From positions 1 through 64,000 of the forward strand of contig JAZUCU010000029.1 of the NCBI GenBank assembly GCA_045639325.1: a DNA stretch of 64,000 bases, read 5' to 3'. The notes beneath the pieces are model-generated. The model was not told where the DNA came from. It saw nothing but the letters and a program-made list of their open reading frames with translations, and did not search any database. Positions 18,302 through 26,298 of this stretch are shown one piece after another (position 1 is the stretch's first letter; every line of letters begins with the position of its first letter). This DNA is from RGIG8244 sp045639325. Its GTDB lineage: Bacteria > Verrucomicrobiota > Lentisphaeria > Victivallales > UBA1829. A program made the translations under genes and the position numbers.

Positions 18302-19672
18302 TCAGTCAATTTTGGGAAGACGGGCAAAGCTCTGTTCCAGTTCTTCTTCCGTCGGGATGTAGTCCGCCATGACGCCGTCGTTATGTTTCTGATAGGCGTA
18401 CATATCGAAATATCCGGTACCGGTCAGACCGATCACGATATTCTTTGCTTCGCCGGTTTCTTTGCACCGCAATGCTTCCTTGATGGCAACACAGATTGCA
18501 TGACTGCTTTCCGGTGCGGGCAATGTACCTTCGCAACGGGCAAAACGTACGGCAGCTTCAAAGACTTCAGTCTGTGTGACAGAGGTCGCTTCCATGTAGC
18601 CGTCATGATACAGCTGGGAGAGAATACCGCTCATACCGTGATAACGCAATCCGCCTGCATGGCTGGAGGAGGGAATGAATTCCGCGCCGAGAGTGTACAT
18701 CTTCTGGAGCGGGCAGATTTTACCGGTGTCGCAATAGTCGTATGCGAATTTACCTCTTGTCAAACTGGGGCAGGAGGAGGGTTCGACGGCAATCAGACGA
18801 TACTGATTTTCGCCGCGGATCATTTCACCCACAAAGGGAGAGAGCAGACCGCCCAGGTTGGAGCCGCCGCCCGCACAACCGATAATGATATCCGGCTTTA
18901 CACCGTATTTTTCCAACGCAGTCTTGGTTTCCAGACCGATGATACTCTGATGCAGCAGAACGTGGGAGAGAACGGAACCGGGCAGATAACGGTTTTCCGG
19001 ATTCTTCATGACTTCTTCCACAGCTTCGGAAATCGCACAGCCCAAACTGCCGCTTGTGCCGGGGAAGGCTTCCAGGATCTTACGTCCGGCTTCGGTCAAT
19101 GTGGAGGGGGAGGGCGTTACGTTTGCACCGTATGTGCGCATGACTTCCCGGCGGAAGGGTTTCTGTTCATAAGAAACTTTGACCATGTAAACGTGACATG
19201 CCAGTTTGAAATAAGCACTAGCCATGGAGAGAGCAGTACCCCACTGACCGGCACCCGTTTCTGTGACAACACCGGTCAACCCCTGCTGTTTTGCATAGAA
19301 TGCCTGAGCAATAGCGGAGTTGAGTTTATGACTGCCGGATGTATTGCCGCCTTCGAACTTGTAAAAGATCTTTGCGGGAGTACCCAGTTCTTTTTCCAGA
19401 AATTCTGCATGAATGAGAGGAGAGGGACGATACATCTTGTAGAAGTTGCGGATTTCTTCCGGAATGGGAATGTATGCATCGGTTTCGTTGAGTTCCTGAC
19501 GTGCGATCTCGTCGCAGAAGACGCCGCGCAGATCTTCGAACGTGACAGGCTTCATCGTTGCCGGATTCAGCAGCGGAGCCGGTTTTGTTTTCATATCGGC
19601 GCGCACGTTGTACCATGCCTTGGGCATTTCATCTTCGCTCAAGAAAATCTTGTACGGCATTTCTTTGTTCAT
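18302..19672 (-). CDS. trpB: TrpB2-type tryptophan synthase beta chain
   Basis: 456 residues, longer than the roughly 400 of classical TrpB1 and typical of the TrpB2 subgroup. The PLP-binding lysine is K116 in EGGNTSGSHK. The glycine-rich phosphate-binding loop GCAGGGSNLGG is near residue 265, and TETGAGQWGTALS carries the catalytic glutamate region. The enzyme condenses indole with serine to make tryptophan. No trpA is beside it, as is common for TrpB2. A strong AAGGAG site precedes the ATG. The leader upstream carries a Trp-rich peptide and terminators, which argues that the enzyme really serves tryptophan supply. Confidence 0.92.
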   Translation of the reverse strand: MNKEMPYKIFLSEDEMPKAWYNVRADMKTKPAPLLNPATMKPVTFEDLRGVFCDEIARQELNETDAYIPIPEEIRNFYKMYRPSPLIHAEFLEKELGTPAKIFYKFEGGNTSGSHKLNSAIAQAFYAKQQGLTGVVTETGAGQWGTALSMASAYFKLACHVYMVKVSYEQKPFRREVMRTYGANVTPSPSTLTEAGRKILEAFPGTSGSLGCAISEAVEEVMKNPENRYLPGSVLSHVLLHQSIIGLETKTALEKYGVKPDIIIGCAGGGSNLGGLLSPFVGEMIRGENQYRLIAVEPSSCPSLTRGKFAYDYCDTGKICPLQKMYTLGAEFIPSSSHAGGLRYHGMSGILSQLYHDGYMEATSVTQTEVFEAAVRFARCEGTLPAPESSHAICVAIKEALRCKETGEAKNIVIGLTGTGYFDMYAYQKHNDGVMADYIPTEEELEQSFARLPKID

Positions 19673-19725
19673 TTTCAGTTCTCCTTATATTTTATGTTTT
19701 ATTACTTTTTTACAGTTCAAAAGAA

Positions 19726-19758
19726 AAACCCTGTCCGTTGACTTGTCGGACAGGGTTT
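19726..19758 (-). terminator. Second leader terminator before trpB2
   Basis: Perfect 12 bp stem (19726-19737 with 19747-19758) and 9-base loop, followed on the minus strand by a T-rich tract. Its 5-prime arm includes GTCCGAC, which can instead pair with GTCGGAC of the upstream leader (19820-19826). It stands 54 bp before the trpB2 start. Confidence 0.8.
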
Positions 19759-19773
19759 TGATTTACAAAAAAA

Positions 19774-19799
19774 GGCGAATCAGTTTTTTCTGACCCGCC
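19774..19799 (-). terminator. First leader terminator (attenuator) before trpB2
   Basis: Minus-strand stem of 10 pairs, GGCGGGTCAG with CTGATTCGCC (two G-U pairs), AAAAAA loop, followed by seven T. Its 5-prime arm overlaps a stretch (19794-19802) that can pair with the leader segment 19821-19829 as an antiterminator. Confidence 0.82.
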
Positions 19800-19840
19800 G
19801 AATATGTATACACAAATACGTCCGACGGAAAATTACCGCC
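19794..19840 (-). promoter_or_regulatory. Alternative-pairing region of the trp attenuator
   Basis: Three segments, minus-strand order. Region 1, GGCGG at 19836-19840, lies in the last Trp and Arg codons of the leader peptide. Region 2 is TCCGTCGGA at 19821-19829. Region 3 is TTCGGCGGG at 19794-19802, the start of terminator 1. Regions 1 and 2 can form a 5 bp pause hairpin. Regions 2 and 3 can form nine pairs (two G-U at the ends, one inside) that break terminator 1. This is the layout of ribosome-mediated attenuation in trp operons of proteobacteria. Confidence 0.75.
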
Positions 19841-19889
19841 AACGCCACCAACCAAAAAATTGTATAATGTTTGTTCTGTAAGTTTTCAT
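19833..19889 (-). CDS. Tryptophan-rich leader peptide of trpB2
   Basis: An 18-codon frame, MKTYRTNIIQFFGWWRWR, with Trp at positions 14, 15 and 17 and a TAA stop. Three Trp codons among the last five residues is far above chance. A ribosome stalled at Trp14 or 15 for lack of charged tRNA would cover region 1 and leave region 2 free, favouring the antiterminator; a ribosome that reaches the stop codon would cover region 2 and allow the terminator. There is no strong ribosome binding site, and the predicted transcript start is only a few bases before the ATG, so translation initiation may be leaderless. Confidence 0.85.
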   Translation of the reverse strand: MKTYRTNIIQFFGWWRWR

Positions 19890-19899
19890 AATGACAATT

Positions 19900-19927
19900 A
19901 ATTTACCATCAAAACAACAAAATGCAA
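19900..19927 (-). promoter_or_regulatory. Predicted promoter of the trp leader
   Basis: Minus strand TTGCAT (19922-19927), 16 bp, TAAATT (19900-19905). The start point would fall near 19893, just before the leader-peptide ATG. Confidence 0.4.
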
Positions 19928-19954
19928 ATAAAAAAATAAAAAAAACGTAAAATT

Positions 19955-20479
19955 TTATTTTTCCGGCAGTTCCGGAGTCGCAAACAAAACGGCGTGGAGA
20001 ATCAGAAAGATTAAAAGAGAGATTTCTGATACAAGTTCAATTCTTGTCGCAACTGCAATGAGAAGCAAGAGAATAATGGGAAAAGCAAACTTCCGTTTCC
20101 AGTCAACCGCATAAAGACGTTTCCATAACACACTCAAATCCAGAAGTACTAAAGATGTTATGACGCCGATATAATATCCTTTCACCGGAATTTCCAGTTG
20201 ACATTTCCGGCGGATCGTATGGCACAAATAAAAAATCAGAAACAGGTAAATCAGAGAAATAAAAAATTGAAGCCGGTTCAAGCCGCCTTTGAAATGAAAG
20301 AATAAACGGTACGGCGAATAACTGCCCGCAAAGATGGAATAAATCAGTTGTAAAGTTTTATCTCCCAACGTGATCTGGCGCTCTGTTTCTTTCTTGCCGA
20401 TAATGTGACATCCGCACATGGGGCAAAGCAATGTCGTGTCAGTAAGTTCCTGTCCGCAATCCGGGCATTTGACGATCAT
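19955..20479 (-). CDS. Membrane protein with N-terminal zinc ribbon
   Basis: 174 residues. The N-terminus has two CxxC knuckles (CPDCG at 5-9 and CPMCG at 19-23), the zinc-ribbon pattern of small bacterial membrane proteins. About four to five hydrophobic segments follow (near 88-108, 122-140, 150-170). Family and function are unknown. It overlaps the end of rsmI by four bases and therefore belongs to the rsmI unit. Confidence 0.75.
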   Translation of the reverse strand: MIVKCPDCGQELTDTTLLCPMCGCHIIGKKETERQITLGDKTLQLIYSIFAGSYSPYRLFFHFKGGLNRLQFFISLIYLFLIFYLCHTIRRKCQLEIPVKGYYIGVITSLVLLDLSVLWKRLYAVDWKRKFAFPIILLLLIAVATRIELVSEISLLIFLILHAVLFATPELPEK

Positions 20480-21210
20480 TCTTCTTCGTCTCCATCATCG
20501 CCGGAGGAGGATTCATCATCCTTCCGCAGAACCACCACACATTCGCCTTTCAAATTCATTCCGGCGAGGCGGTTTACCAGTTCAGCGGCAGTACCGCGCA
20601 GAATCTGTTCGTGAACTTTCGTTGCTTCCCGAACGAGTGCGACACGGGTTTCTGCGCCGATATGTTCCACAATCTCTTTTATCAATTTTTCCACACGGAA
20701 TGGAGATTCAAAAATCACGCAGGTCTTGTCTTCCTGCGCAATGCGGTCAAGTGCTGCACCGCGTCTGCCGCTTTTCACCGGGAGAAAACCGTAAAATGCA
20801 AAACGGTCGGAGGGCAGGGCGGAACCGGAGACAGAGAAAGTCAATGCCGATACGCCGGGGATGATACGCGGTTCGATTCCGGCTTCTACTGCGGCACGGA
20901 TCAGAAGAAATCCGGGGTCGGCAATGCAAGGTGTTCCGGCATCGCTGACCAGAGCCAGTTTTTCGCCCGCCTGAACGCGACGGATCAGATCCGGCGTCTT
21001 GCCATGTTCATTGAAAATATGGTACGATTCCAATTTCTTTTTGATTTGGAAATGATCCAGAAGAATACGGGTACGGCGTGTATCTTCCGCAAGGATAACA
21101 TCTGCATCCTTGAGGGTCTGAAGACCACGCAATGTCATATCGTCAAGATTACCGATGGGCGTTGCAACAATGGCAAGCCATCCAGCTTCAGAATTTACAT
21201 TTTCTGTCAT
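20476..21210 (-). CDS. rsmI: RsmI, 16S rRNA (cytidine-1402-2'-O)-methyltransferase
   Basis: 244 residues. The tetrapyrrole-methylase-fold signature VATPIGNLDDMTLRGLQTL starts near residue 15, followed by the AEDTRRTRILLDHF segment and the SAM site LVSDAGTPCIADPG. It methylates the 2-prime hydroxyl of C1402 in the ribosomal P site. It is shorter than the usual 270-290 residues because the C-terminal extension is replaced by a short acidic tail (DDESSSGDDGDEEE). It follows a 70-residue gene by 9 bp. Confidence 0.93.
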   Translation of the reverse strand: MTENVNSEAGWLAIVATPIGNLDDMTLRGLQTLKDADVILAEDTRRTRILLDHFQIKKKLESYHIFNEHGKTPDLIRRVQAGEKLALVSDAGTPCIADPGFLLIRAAVEAGIEPRIIPGVSALTFSVSGSALPSDRFAFYGFLPVKSGRRGAALDRIAQEDKTCVIFESPFRVEKLIKEIVEHIGAETRVALVREATKVHEQILRGTAAELVNRLAGMNLKGECVVVLRKDDESSSGDDGDEEE

Positions 21211-21219
21211 AAGTCAATA

Positions 21220-21432
21220 TCAATGAGGGTATTGAAAGTAAACAGCTTTTTCCTTTTCAAGAAGAAGCCCGACTTGATCTAAGTCGATGGGTGTGTAACC
21301 GGTTTCTTCCAGAAAAGCACAGAATTCGAGCCAATCTCTGTGGTTCCATTCACCGTTATGATTTCTCACAAACTCCTTGAGCAAAGACGTTCTTGCCAGG
21401 CGCGCGAGATTCATTTCTGCAATCGTTGCCAT
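21220..21432 (-). CDS. Small conserved-looking protein upstream of rsmI
   Basis: 70 residues, soluble, mostly helical, with an aromatic cluster (NHNGEWNHRDWLEFCAFLEE) and no cysteine motifs. The frame has a promoter TTGCAA-N16-TATATT at the right distance and is tightly linked to rsmI, which supports it being real. The -N-H-[KR]-D-W-[LV]-x-F motif resembles small proteins found near translation genes, but I cannot name it. Confidence 0.6.
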   Translation of the reverse strand: MATIAEMNLARLARTSLLKEFVRNHNGEWNHRDWLEFCAFLEETGYTPIDLDQVGLLLEKEKAVYFQYPH

Positions 21433-21791
21433 TCGTTACATCCTGTAAAAGTTGTTTATTTTGATTGTTATAACAAGAAAACCGGCAGCAGAAATGTTTT
21501 CCATTCCCGCTTATTTCGCCTATTAATATAGCACAGTTTTGATTTTTTGCAACTTGGTATTTAAAAGTTTTTATCTTTTTGATAACTTGCTTAATATAAA
21601 ATAGTAATATAATAAATTTGTATTTTGTAATGTTTTAATATTCTTTACAAGTCTATAAAATTTATGTAGTTATGTTAAAGTATAAAAATCAGAAACTTTT
21701 TTGATGGAAAATATTAGTTTTATTGTAACTGCATTGAAAATAAAATAATAAAAACGAAAAAACAGTTTTCCCCTTTTTTTATCCCCCGGAA
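21433..21791. other. AT-rich intergenic region of 359 bp
   Basis: Holds the promoter at 21525-21552 for the leftward unit. The rest (about 21560-21790) is very AT-rich with no recognisable hairpin terminator after rsmG and no reading frame of note. Confidence 0.5.
21525..21552 (-). promoter_or_regulatory. Predicted promoter of the small protein-rsmI unit
   Basis: Minus strand TTGCAA (21547-21552), 16 bp, TATATT (21525-21530). The start codon at 21432 is about 90 bases downstream, leaving a moderately long untranslated leader with no clear structure. Confidence 0.5.
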
Positions 21792-22499
21792 TTATTTCCC
21801 TTGCTTCAGCTTCAGGTCTTCCAGAACCATGAACATCCGGCTGCCGGCATCATGAGGCAGGGTGAATTCTTCGGTTGTATAGAATTTCGCCCGCTTTTTG
21901 CGCAGGAGTTCCCGTTCCGGTTCCGCCTGGGATTCTGTACGGTAAATCAACAGGCGGCCTTCTTTGGGGACCAGCAGATTGGTACTTTCTGTAATCAATG
22001 TCAGGGCATCCGCAACGGCGCGCGCGGTGACGAAATCGAATCCCTGATAATAGGGATCTTTCCGTGCCAGTTCGTTGGCTCTGCCGTGGACGGTATGCAG
22101 ATTCTGCAATCCGCATTTTTCTGCCGCCTGCTGAACGAAATCGACTTTTTTCCGTGTGGAATCCATGGCGGTGATTTCCAGATCATCCACTGCGGCTGCA
22201 AGGATGACGGAGGGGATTCCAGCGCCGCATCCCAGGTCACACAACGCTCCACCGCCGCAGAGATCGGGTAATTCGCGGAGAATGGATACCGCATCGCAAA
22301 CGTGCTTTGACCAGAAATCGGAGGGCGGGATGCGTGTCAGATTCATGGTTTCGTTTGTGGTGTAAAGGAACTTGCCGTAAGTGGTACAGCGTTCCAGAAA
22401 AAGGTCGAGGCCTTCCTCTTCGGGGAGGCACTGGCGTATAAAATCGAGTTCTTCCGCATCGGGTGCGGGGAAAGCATTGATATCAAATTTTTCTTTCAT
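21792..22499 (-). CDS. rsmG: RsmG, 16S rRNA (guanine-527-N7)-methyltransferase
   Basis: 235 residues. The SAM-binding motif LCDLGCGAGIPSVILA and the preceding FWSKHVCDAVSIL (the GidB family HxxDS equivalent) are clear, as is FVTARAVADALTL near residue 155. It methylates G527 of 16S rRNA, whose loss gives low-level streptomycin resistance. It is the last gene of the minus-strand chain running from the Tad genes, 7 bp after the preceding membrane protein gene. Confidence 0.92.
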   Translation of the reverse strand: MKEKFDINAFPAPDAEELDFIRQCLPEEEGLDLFLERCTTYGKFLYTTNETMNLTRIPPSDFWSKHVCDAVSILRELPDLCGGGALCDLGCGAGIPSVILAAAVDDLEITAMDSTRKKVDFVQQAAEKCGLQNLHTVHGRANELARKDPYYQGFDFVTARAVADALTLITESTNLLVPKEGRLLIYRTESQAEPERELLRKKRAKFYTTEEFTLPHDAGSRMFMVLEDLKLKQGK

Positions 22500-22506
22500 G
22501 GCAGAT

Positions 22507-23067
22507 TCATTTCATAAATGTAAGAACAAAAACAAGTAAAGCGGAGAGCCCGGTCAGAATAAAGTACAGCGCAGAAAGGATGCGGATTGCCTTATTTCTG
22601 CACAGATACCGGAAGTAATCCCGGAGATAATAGGGTTTTGCACTGACAAAAATCCCTGCAATTCCCATAATCATCAACAAAGCGGCAAGGATTGCTGTCC
22701 ACGGGAATAAGTTGGCTCCATGTCCTTCTTTCAGGAAATAATGGGCAAGCAGAATCAGGAATCCGGCAAACGCTCTTGCGAAAAGATAATCCAGATACAT
22801 GACAGCGAGGACGATAGCCACCACCGCCAGGGGGATCAGAAGCGGCTGCAGGAATGAGCCGGGATCGAGAATCGGGCGCAGATTGGGAATGCACCAGAAA
22901 ACGACACAGGCACCTAAAACAGCACCGGCTTTCTTTTCTCTGGGAAGTTTTTCCAGAATCGGCAGAAACCGTTCATTCCGGCAGAAGATAAGAGCGGCAC
23001 AACCAGCAGTGGTCATCACTGCGGCAAAAATTAAAAGTGTGGCAGAAAAGAGTGTCATTTCTGTCAA
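22507..23067 (-). CDS. Polytopic membrane protein of unknown function
   Basis: 186 residues with five or six hydrophobic segments (about 6-27, 47-63, 72-92, 95-110, 120-142, 160-184) and little soluble sequence. It overlaps the PEGA gene by four bases and so belongs to the Tad-associated operon. No family recognised. Confidence 0.7.
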   Translation of the reverse strand: MTEMTLFSATLLIFAAVMTTAGCAALIFCRNERFLPILEKLPREKKAGAVLGACVVFWCIPNLRPILDPGSFLQPLLIPLAVVAIVLAVMYLDYLFARAFAGFLILLAHYFLKEGHGANLFPWTAILAALLMIMGIAGIFVSAKPYYLRDYFRYLCRNKAIRILSALYFILTGLSALLVFVLTFMK

Positions 23068-24419
23068 TCCTCCGCATCTCTAATCAGTTCAATACTTTCG
23101 ATATCCGCCTTGGAATATCCGCTGGAAATACCGCGTTTTGTTTCCAGAATGATGGGATCCTGTTTCAAATCCCTTACGCGCCCGGTCATGCGCCATCCGC
23201 GTTTATGTACCAGGATCACGTTGGGAACCCAGAGGGACAGGGGCTTGCTGAGGCGTGTGACTTCCTGCTGTGTGATTTTGATTTTCCGTTTCAGGCTGGG
23301 CGGAGTGCCGCGTCTGTGTACGATTTCGAGAGTATGAATCCCCTGCAGCAGATCATTCACGCGGAAGATCTTTGAATAATTCGGGTTGTTGGGATCCGGT
23401 TCTGTCTTACCGATTTTTTTGCCATCGATGTAAACTTCTGCGCGGGCAGGTTCCGTGATAAATTCAAGGGATCCCATTTTGCTGGAAAGAATAAAATCCA
23501 TTTTATAAGGATTGCCGGGTTCCAGTGTAACCTGACGTTCTTCCATGCCGAAATTATCTTTTGTGATCTGAACGGTATATTTTCCGGGCTCTCTTGTCTG
23601 GAATGTGTAAGGAGTCAAGCCGTAATCTTTTCCATTGACCTTGACCATTGCACCTTCGGGGTTGGATGTGATAACCAGTTGAATCGGCTGCATTTTCAGC
23701 AGGGCGTGAACAGATTCCATACCATTGCGTTTCAGCGTAATATTTTTAATATAAATTTCATATCCGTTTTTTGTGACTTTGATTTCATGATCGCCCTGTT
23801 CGATTTTTTCATCAAAAGGAGTCAACCCTTTTTCTTCTCCGTCAATATAGATTTTTGCATCACGGGGCTCGGAAGTGATTTTCAATGTCCCGGTATTGGC
23901 AAGCATTGTGACATGCTTCATAAACGGACGGTCGGAATTGACTTCCCAGGAGATTTCCTGCGGGACGGTTCCGGTGTGCTGGAGCCGGACTTTGTGCAAT
24001 CCGACGGAAAGCCCGGTGAGAAGACAGGGGGTGATACCGACGACTTTTCCGTTCTTGAGCACCTGTGCGCCGCGTGGGGTACTGGTGATCATCGCAACGG
24101 ATGTAATCGGGCGCAATTTTACTTCGGTAATAATATTTTTACCTGCTTCGACAGTAACCGGTCTCCATTCGGTGTGGAATCCGGGTTTTTCGAATTTAAC
24201 GACATACATGCCGGTGCGGACCGGGTTGGTTTCCCTGGGTGTCACGCCGATCATTTTGCCTTGAATGGTAATCTGAGCGCCGGAAGGTTCCGACTGGAAT
24301 GTCATTTTACCTCTCTTCTGTGATTTGTTCGTGAGATTCTTCCCATTTGCGGAGTCACAAGCGGCAGTGAAAAGCGCAACCGACGTAAATAAAAGGAGAA
24401 AGCGGATCAACTTTTTCAT
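23064..24419 (-). CDS. Lipoprotein with five PEGA repeats
   Basis: 451 residues. A lipoprotein signal ends in FTAAC with Cys21 as acceptor. Then come five beta-sandwich repeats of the PEGA type, each with a [ST]xPxGAxV-x-[ID]GxxxGxTP core: starts near residues 38, 110, 183, 253 and 323. The C-terminal part (about 400-451) differs and may bind a partner. PEGA domains are common in surface and envelope proteins and are thought to mediate peptidoglycan or protein contacts. Its start overlaps the FHA gene stop and its end overlaps the next gene, so it is part of the Tad-FHA operon. Confidence 0.85.
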   Translation of the reverse strand: MKKLIRFLLLFTSVALFTAACDSANGKNLTNKSQKRGKMTFQSEPSGAQITIQGKMIGVTPRETNPVRTGMYVVKFEKPGFHTEWRPVTVEAGKNIITEVKLRPITSVAMITSTPRGAQVLKNGKVVGITPCLLTGLSVGLHKVRLQHTGTVPQEISWEVNSDRPFMKHVTMLANTGTLKITSEPRDAKIYIDGEEKGLTPFDEKIEQGDHEIKVTKNGYEIYIKNITLKRNGMESVHALLKMQPIQLVITSNPEGAMVKVNGKDYGLTPYTFQTREPGKYTVQITKDNFGMEERQVTLEPGNPYKMDFILSSKMGSLEFITEPARAEVYIDGKKIGKTEPDPNNPNYSKIFRVNDLLQGIHTLEIVHRRGTPPSLKRKIKITQQEVTRLSKPLSLWVPNVILVHKRGWRMTGRVRDLKQDPIILETKRGISSGYSKADIESIELIRDAED

Positions 24420-25885
24420 TTTTTATTTCCTGCTATAATTTTTTCGATTTGGAGCTTGGTCTTTCTGATATTTTCATAAACGGTGGAGGTATCCGGGAAG
24501 AAATCCATCAATCTGGAGCATTCTTCGACCGCTTTGCGATACTCTCTCTGCTGATACAGAAGGTTCACCGTAATCAACCCGTCTTTCCGGATTTTTTCCA
24601 GAAGTTCCTGGGCCTTGATGAAACGATCACGGGCAATCTGCCATTCCGGCGGTTTATCCGCAAAGACTTCGTACCGTTTCATCGCGATACGGTAATTTTC
24701 AATGGAACGCCAGAGATTGCCGGGCTGATTTTTGTAGCTGTTGAACTGATTTTCCGCAAGATCAAATGAATGTTTTGCCTGTTTGAGGAGGACTTCCTTT
24801 GATTCTGCCATGGAGGGGTCAAGTCCGATTTCTTCCTGCAGAAACGCAATGATTGCATTTTCCACTTTTGTGAAGCTGGCAAGGGGAATGTCGCGAATCG
24901 TTATATCGTTGAACTTATCGTCGTACCCTACAACCAGGCGGACATAATTGCGATTGTTGTCATCTGCAAACTCAATTTGTTCCTGCTGTTTTGATGTCAT
25001 AAAGTTTGTATCATCAATGGCTTTTTTCAACTTTTCGATGGCGGCATCGTGAAGTTTTTCATTGATGACGGGAGCATAGATGCGTCCGCTCTGCAAATCA
25101 TCAAGGGAGAACTTGATTTTGTTGTTTTCCAGCAACAGTTTGAATTTGAAAACGGAATTCTGCTTGGTTATTGTAAATTTTTCGTAATAAAGAGTGAACG
25201 GATTTTTGATGATGACGTTTGCCACATTCTCCCCGGTCCGGTTGCCGGATGTGTTGGCAGATTGCATCTTCCAGAACAATGCCACGCAGAAAATGCCAAT
25301 CATAACCACAAGAATGTAGAACAGCACGTTGGTGGAAAGCACACGACGTTTCTGATTTGCCGTCATTTCCTGTGAAGACGAATCATCTGATTTTTTCTTC
25401 TTTTTACCGAAGATGGAAGTTCCACCTGCTAATTTTGAGAAATCTGCGGTGGGTTCTTCTTTGCTTTCTTCTTTCACCACTTCCTTTTTCGGTGTTTCCG
25501 TAATCTGAGTAACCTGCGTAATCTGTTCCTGTTCCGGTTGCGTGGGCGGGCGGAAAACGAAAGTCGGGGCGGCAGTTTCTTCTTTTTTTACTTGCGGGGT
25601 AATTCCATCAATCCGGAACATCTGTTCGCCGATTGCGATCACATCTCCATTATTCAGCTGTGCCGGTTCCATAATCATGGAGCCGTTGAGTTTTGTGCCG
25701 TTGGTGCTGCCCAGATCGCGGACGAACCATTTTTCGTTTTTGTATTCCAGTTTTGCGTGATATCTGGAAACTCCGCCAATCAGCAGCTGAATATCATTGT
25801 CGGTTTCTCTGCCGATCCCGAGTCCGGGGGGCATGACTTCTCGTTTTTCGCCGGATTTATCTCCGTTTAGAAATTGTAATATCAT
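24416..25885 (-). CDS. FHA-domain single-pass membrane protein
   Basis: 489 residues. An N-terminal FHA domain (about 20-90) has the phosphothreonine-binding landmarks IGRETDNDIQL, VSRYHAKL and DLGSTNGTKLNG. A Pro/Glu-rich linker (about 110-170) follows, then one transmembrane helix near 188-210 (VLFYILVVMIGIFCVALFW) and a long helical C-terminus (about 340-480) that looks TPR-like. FHA faces the cytoplasm, so the C-terminus should lie in the periplasm. Its start overlaps the DUF192 gene by four bases. With the FHA domain fused to TadA upstream, it suggests control of the secretion machine by threonine phosphorylation. Confidence 0.85.
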   Translation of the reverse strand: MILQFLNGDKSGEKREVMPPGLGIGRETDNDIQLLIGGVSRYHAKLEYKNEKWFVRDLGSTNGTKLNGSMIMEPAQLNNGDVIAIGEQMFRIDGITPQVKKEETAAPTFVFRPPTQPEQEQITQVTQITETPKKEVVKEESKEEPTADFSKLAGGTSIFGKKKKKSDDSSSQEMTANQKRRVLSTNVLFYILVVMIGIFCVALFWKMQSANTSGNRTGENVANVIIKNPFTLYYEKFTITKQNSVFKFKLLLENNKIKFSLDDLQSGRIYAPVINEKLHDAAIEKLKKAIDDTNFMTSKQQEQIEFADDNNRNYVRLVVGYDDKFNDITIRDIPLASFTKVENAIIAFLQEEIGLDPSMAESKEVLLKQAKHSFDLAENQFNSYKNQPGNLWRSIENYRIAMKRYEVFADKPPEWQIARDRFIKAQELLEKIRKDGLITVNLLYQQREYRKAVEECSRLMDFFPDTSTVYENIRKTKLQIEKIIAGNKK

Positions 25886-26289
25886 GATTGCTGTTCTCCC
25901 GTCCGGGCGGACCCTGTGGCCTGCCCATTGGTATGTTGTATTACTTCTTGAATATCATTGAGCTCTAATAAATCGTTACATTCTGCCCCGGTCCGCCGCA
26001 ACGTTCCCGCCGGTAATTCCAGCGTCTGAAATGCTCCGGCGCAGCGGATGCAGGCTTTCCACGGTTTGACGTCGTGATATAATGCCATGATTCTGTTGTC
26101 ACTGGAAAGAAAAACAATATCAATGGGCATGGACATAAAGAATGTATGCACTGCCGGGCAGCGGGGGAAGACCATGGCATCGAATGAATCGAATTTTCTG
26201 CCGATCATACCTCTTGCCCGGACGGCAAACGAAAGGGCCGTCCACGGATTTTCCGCAAGAATGTTTTTCTTTGTCAGATTGATAATCAT
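25882..26289 (-). CDS. DUF192 family protein
   Basis: 135 residues. The family core is visible: ARGMIGR near residue 26, AMVFPRCPAVHTFFMSMPIDIVFL and then KPWKAC. DUF192 proteins are small beta-rich domains, often exported, frequently found next to Tad/Flp pilus genes; their role is unknown. Here no signal peptide is evident. The gene lies 9 bp after tadC and overlaps the FHA gene start. Confidence 0.85.
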   Translation of the reverse strand: MIINLTKKNILAENPWTALSFAVRARGMIGRKFDSFDAMVFPRCPAVHTFFMSMPIDIVFLSSDNRIMALYHDVKPWKACIRCAGAFQTLELPAGTLRRTGAECNDLLELNDIQEVIQHTNGQATGSARTGEQQS

Positions 26290-26298
26290 CGCGATATT

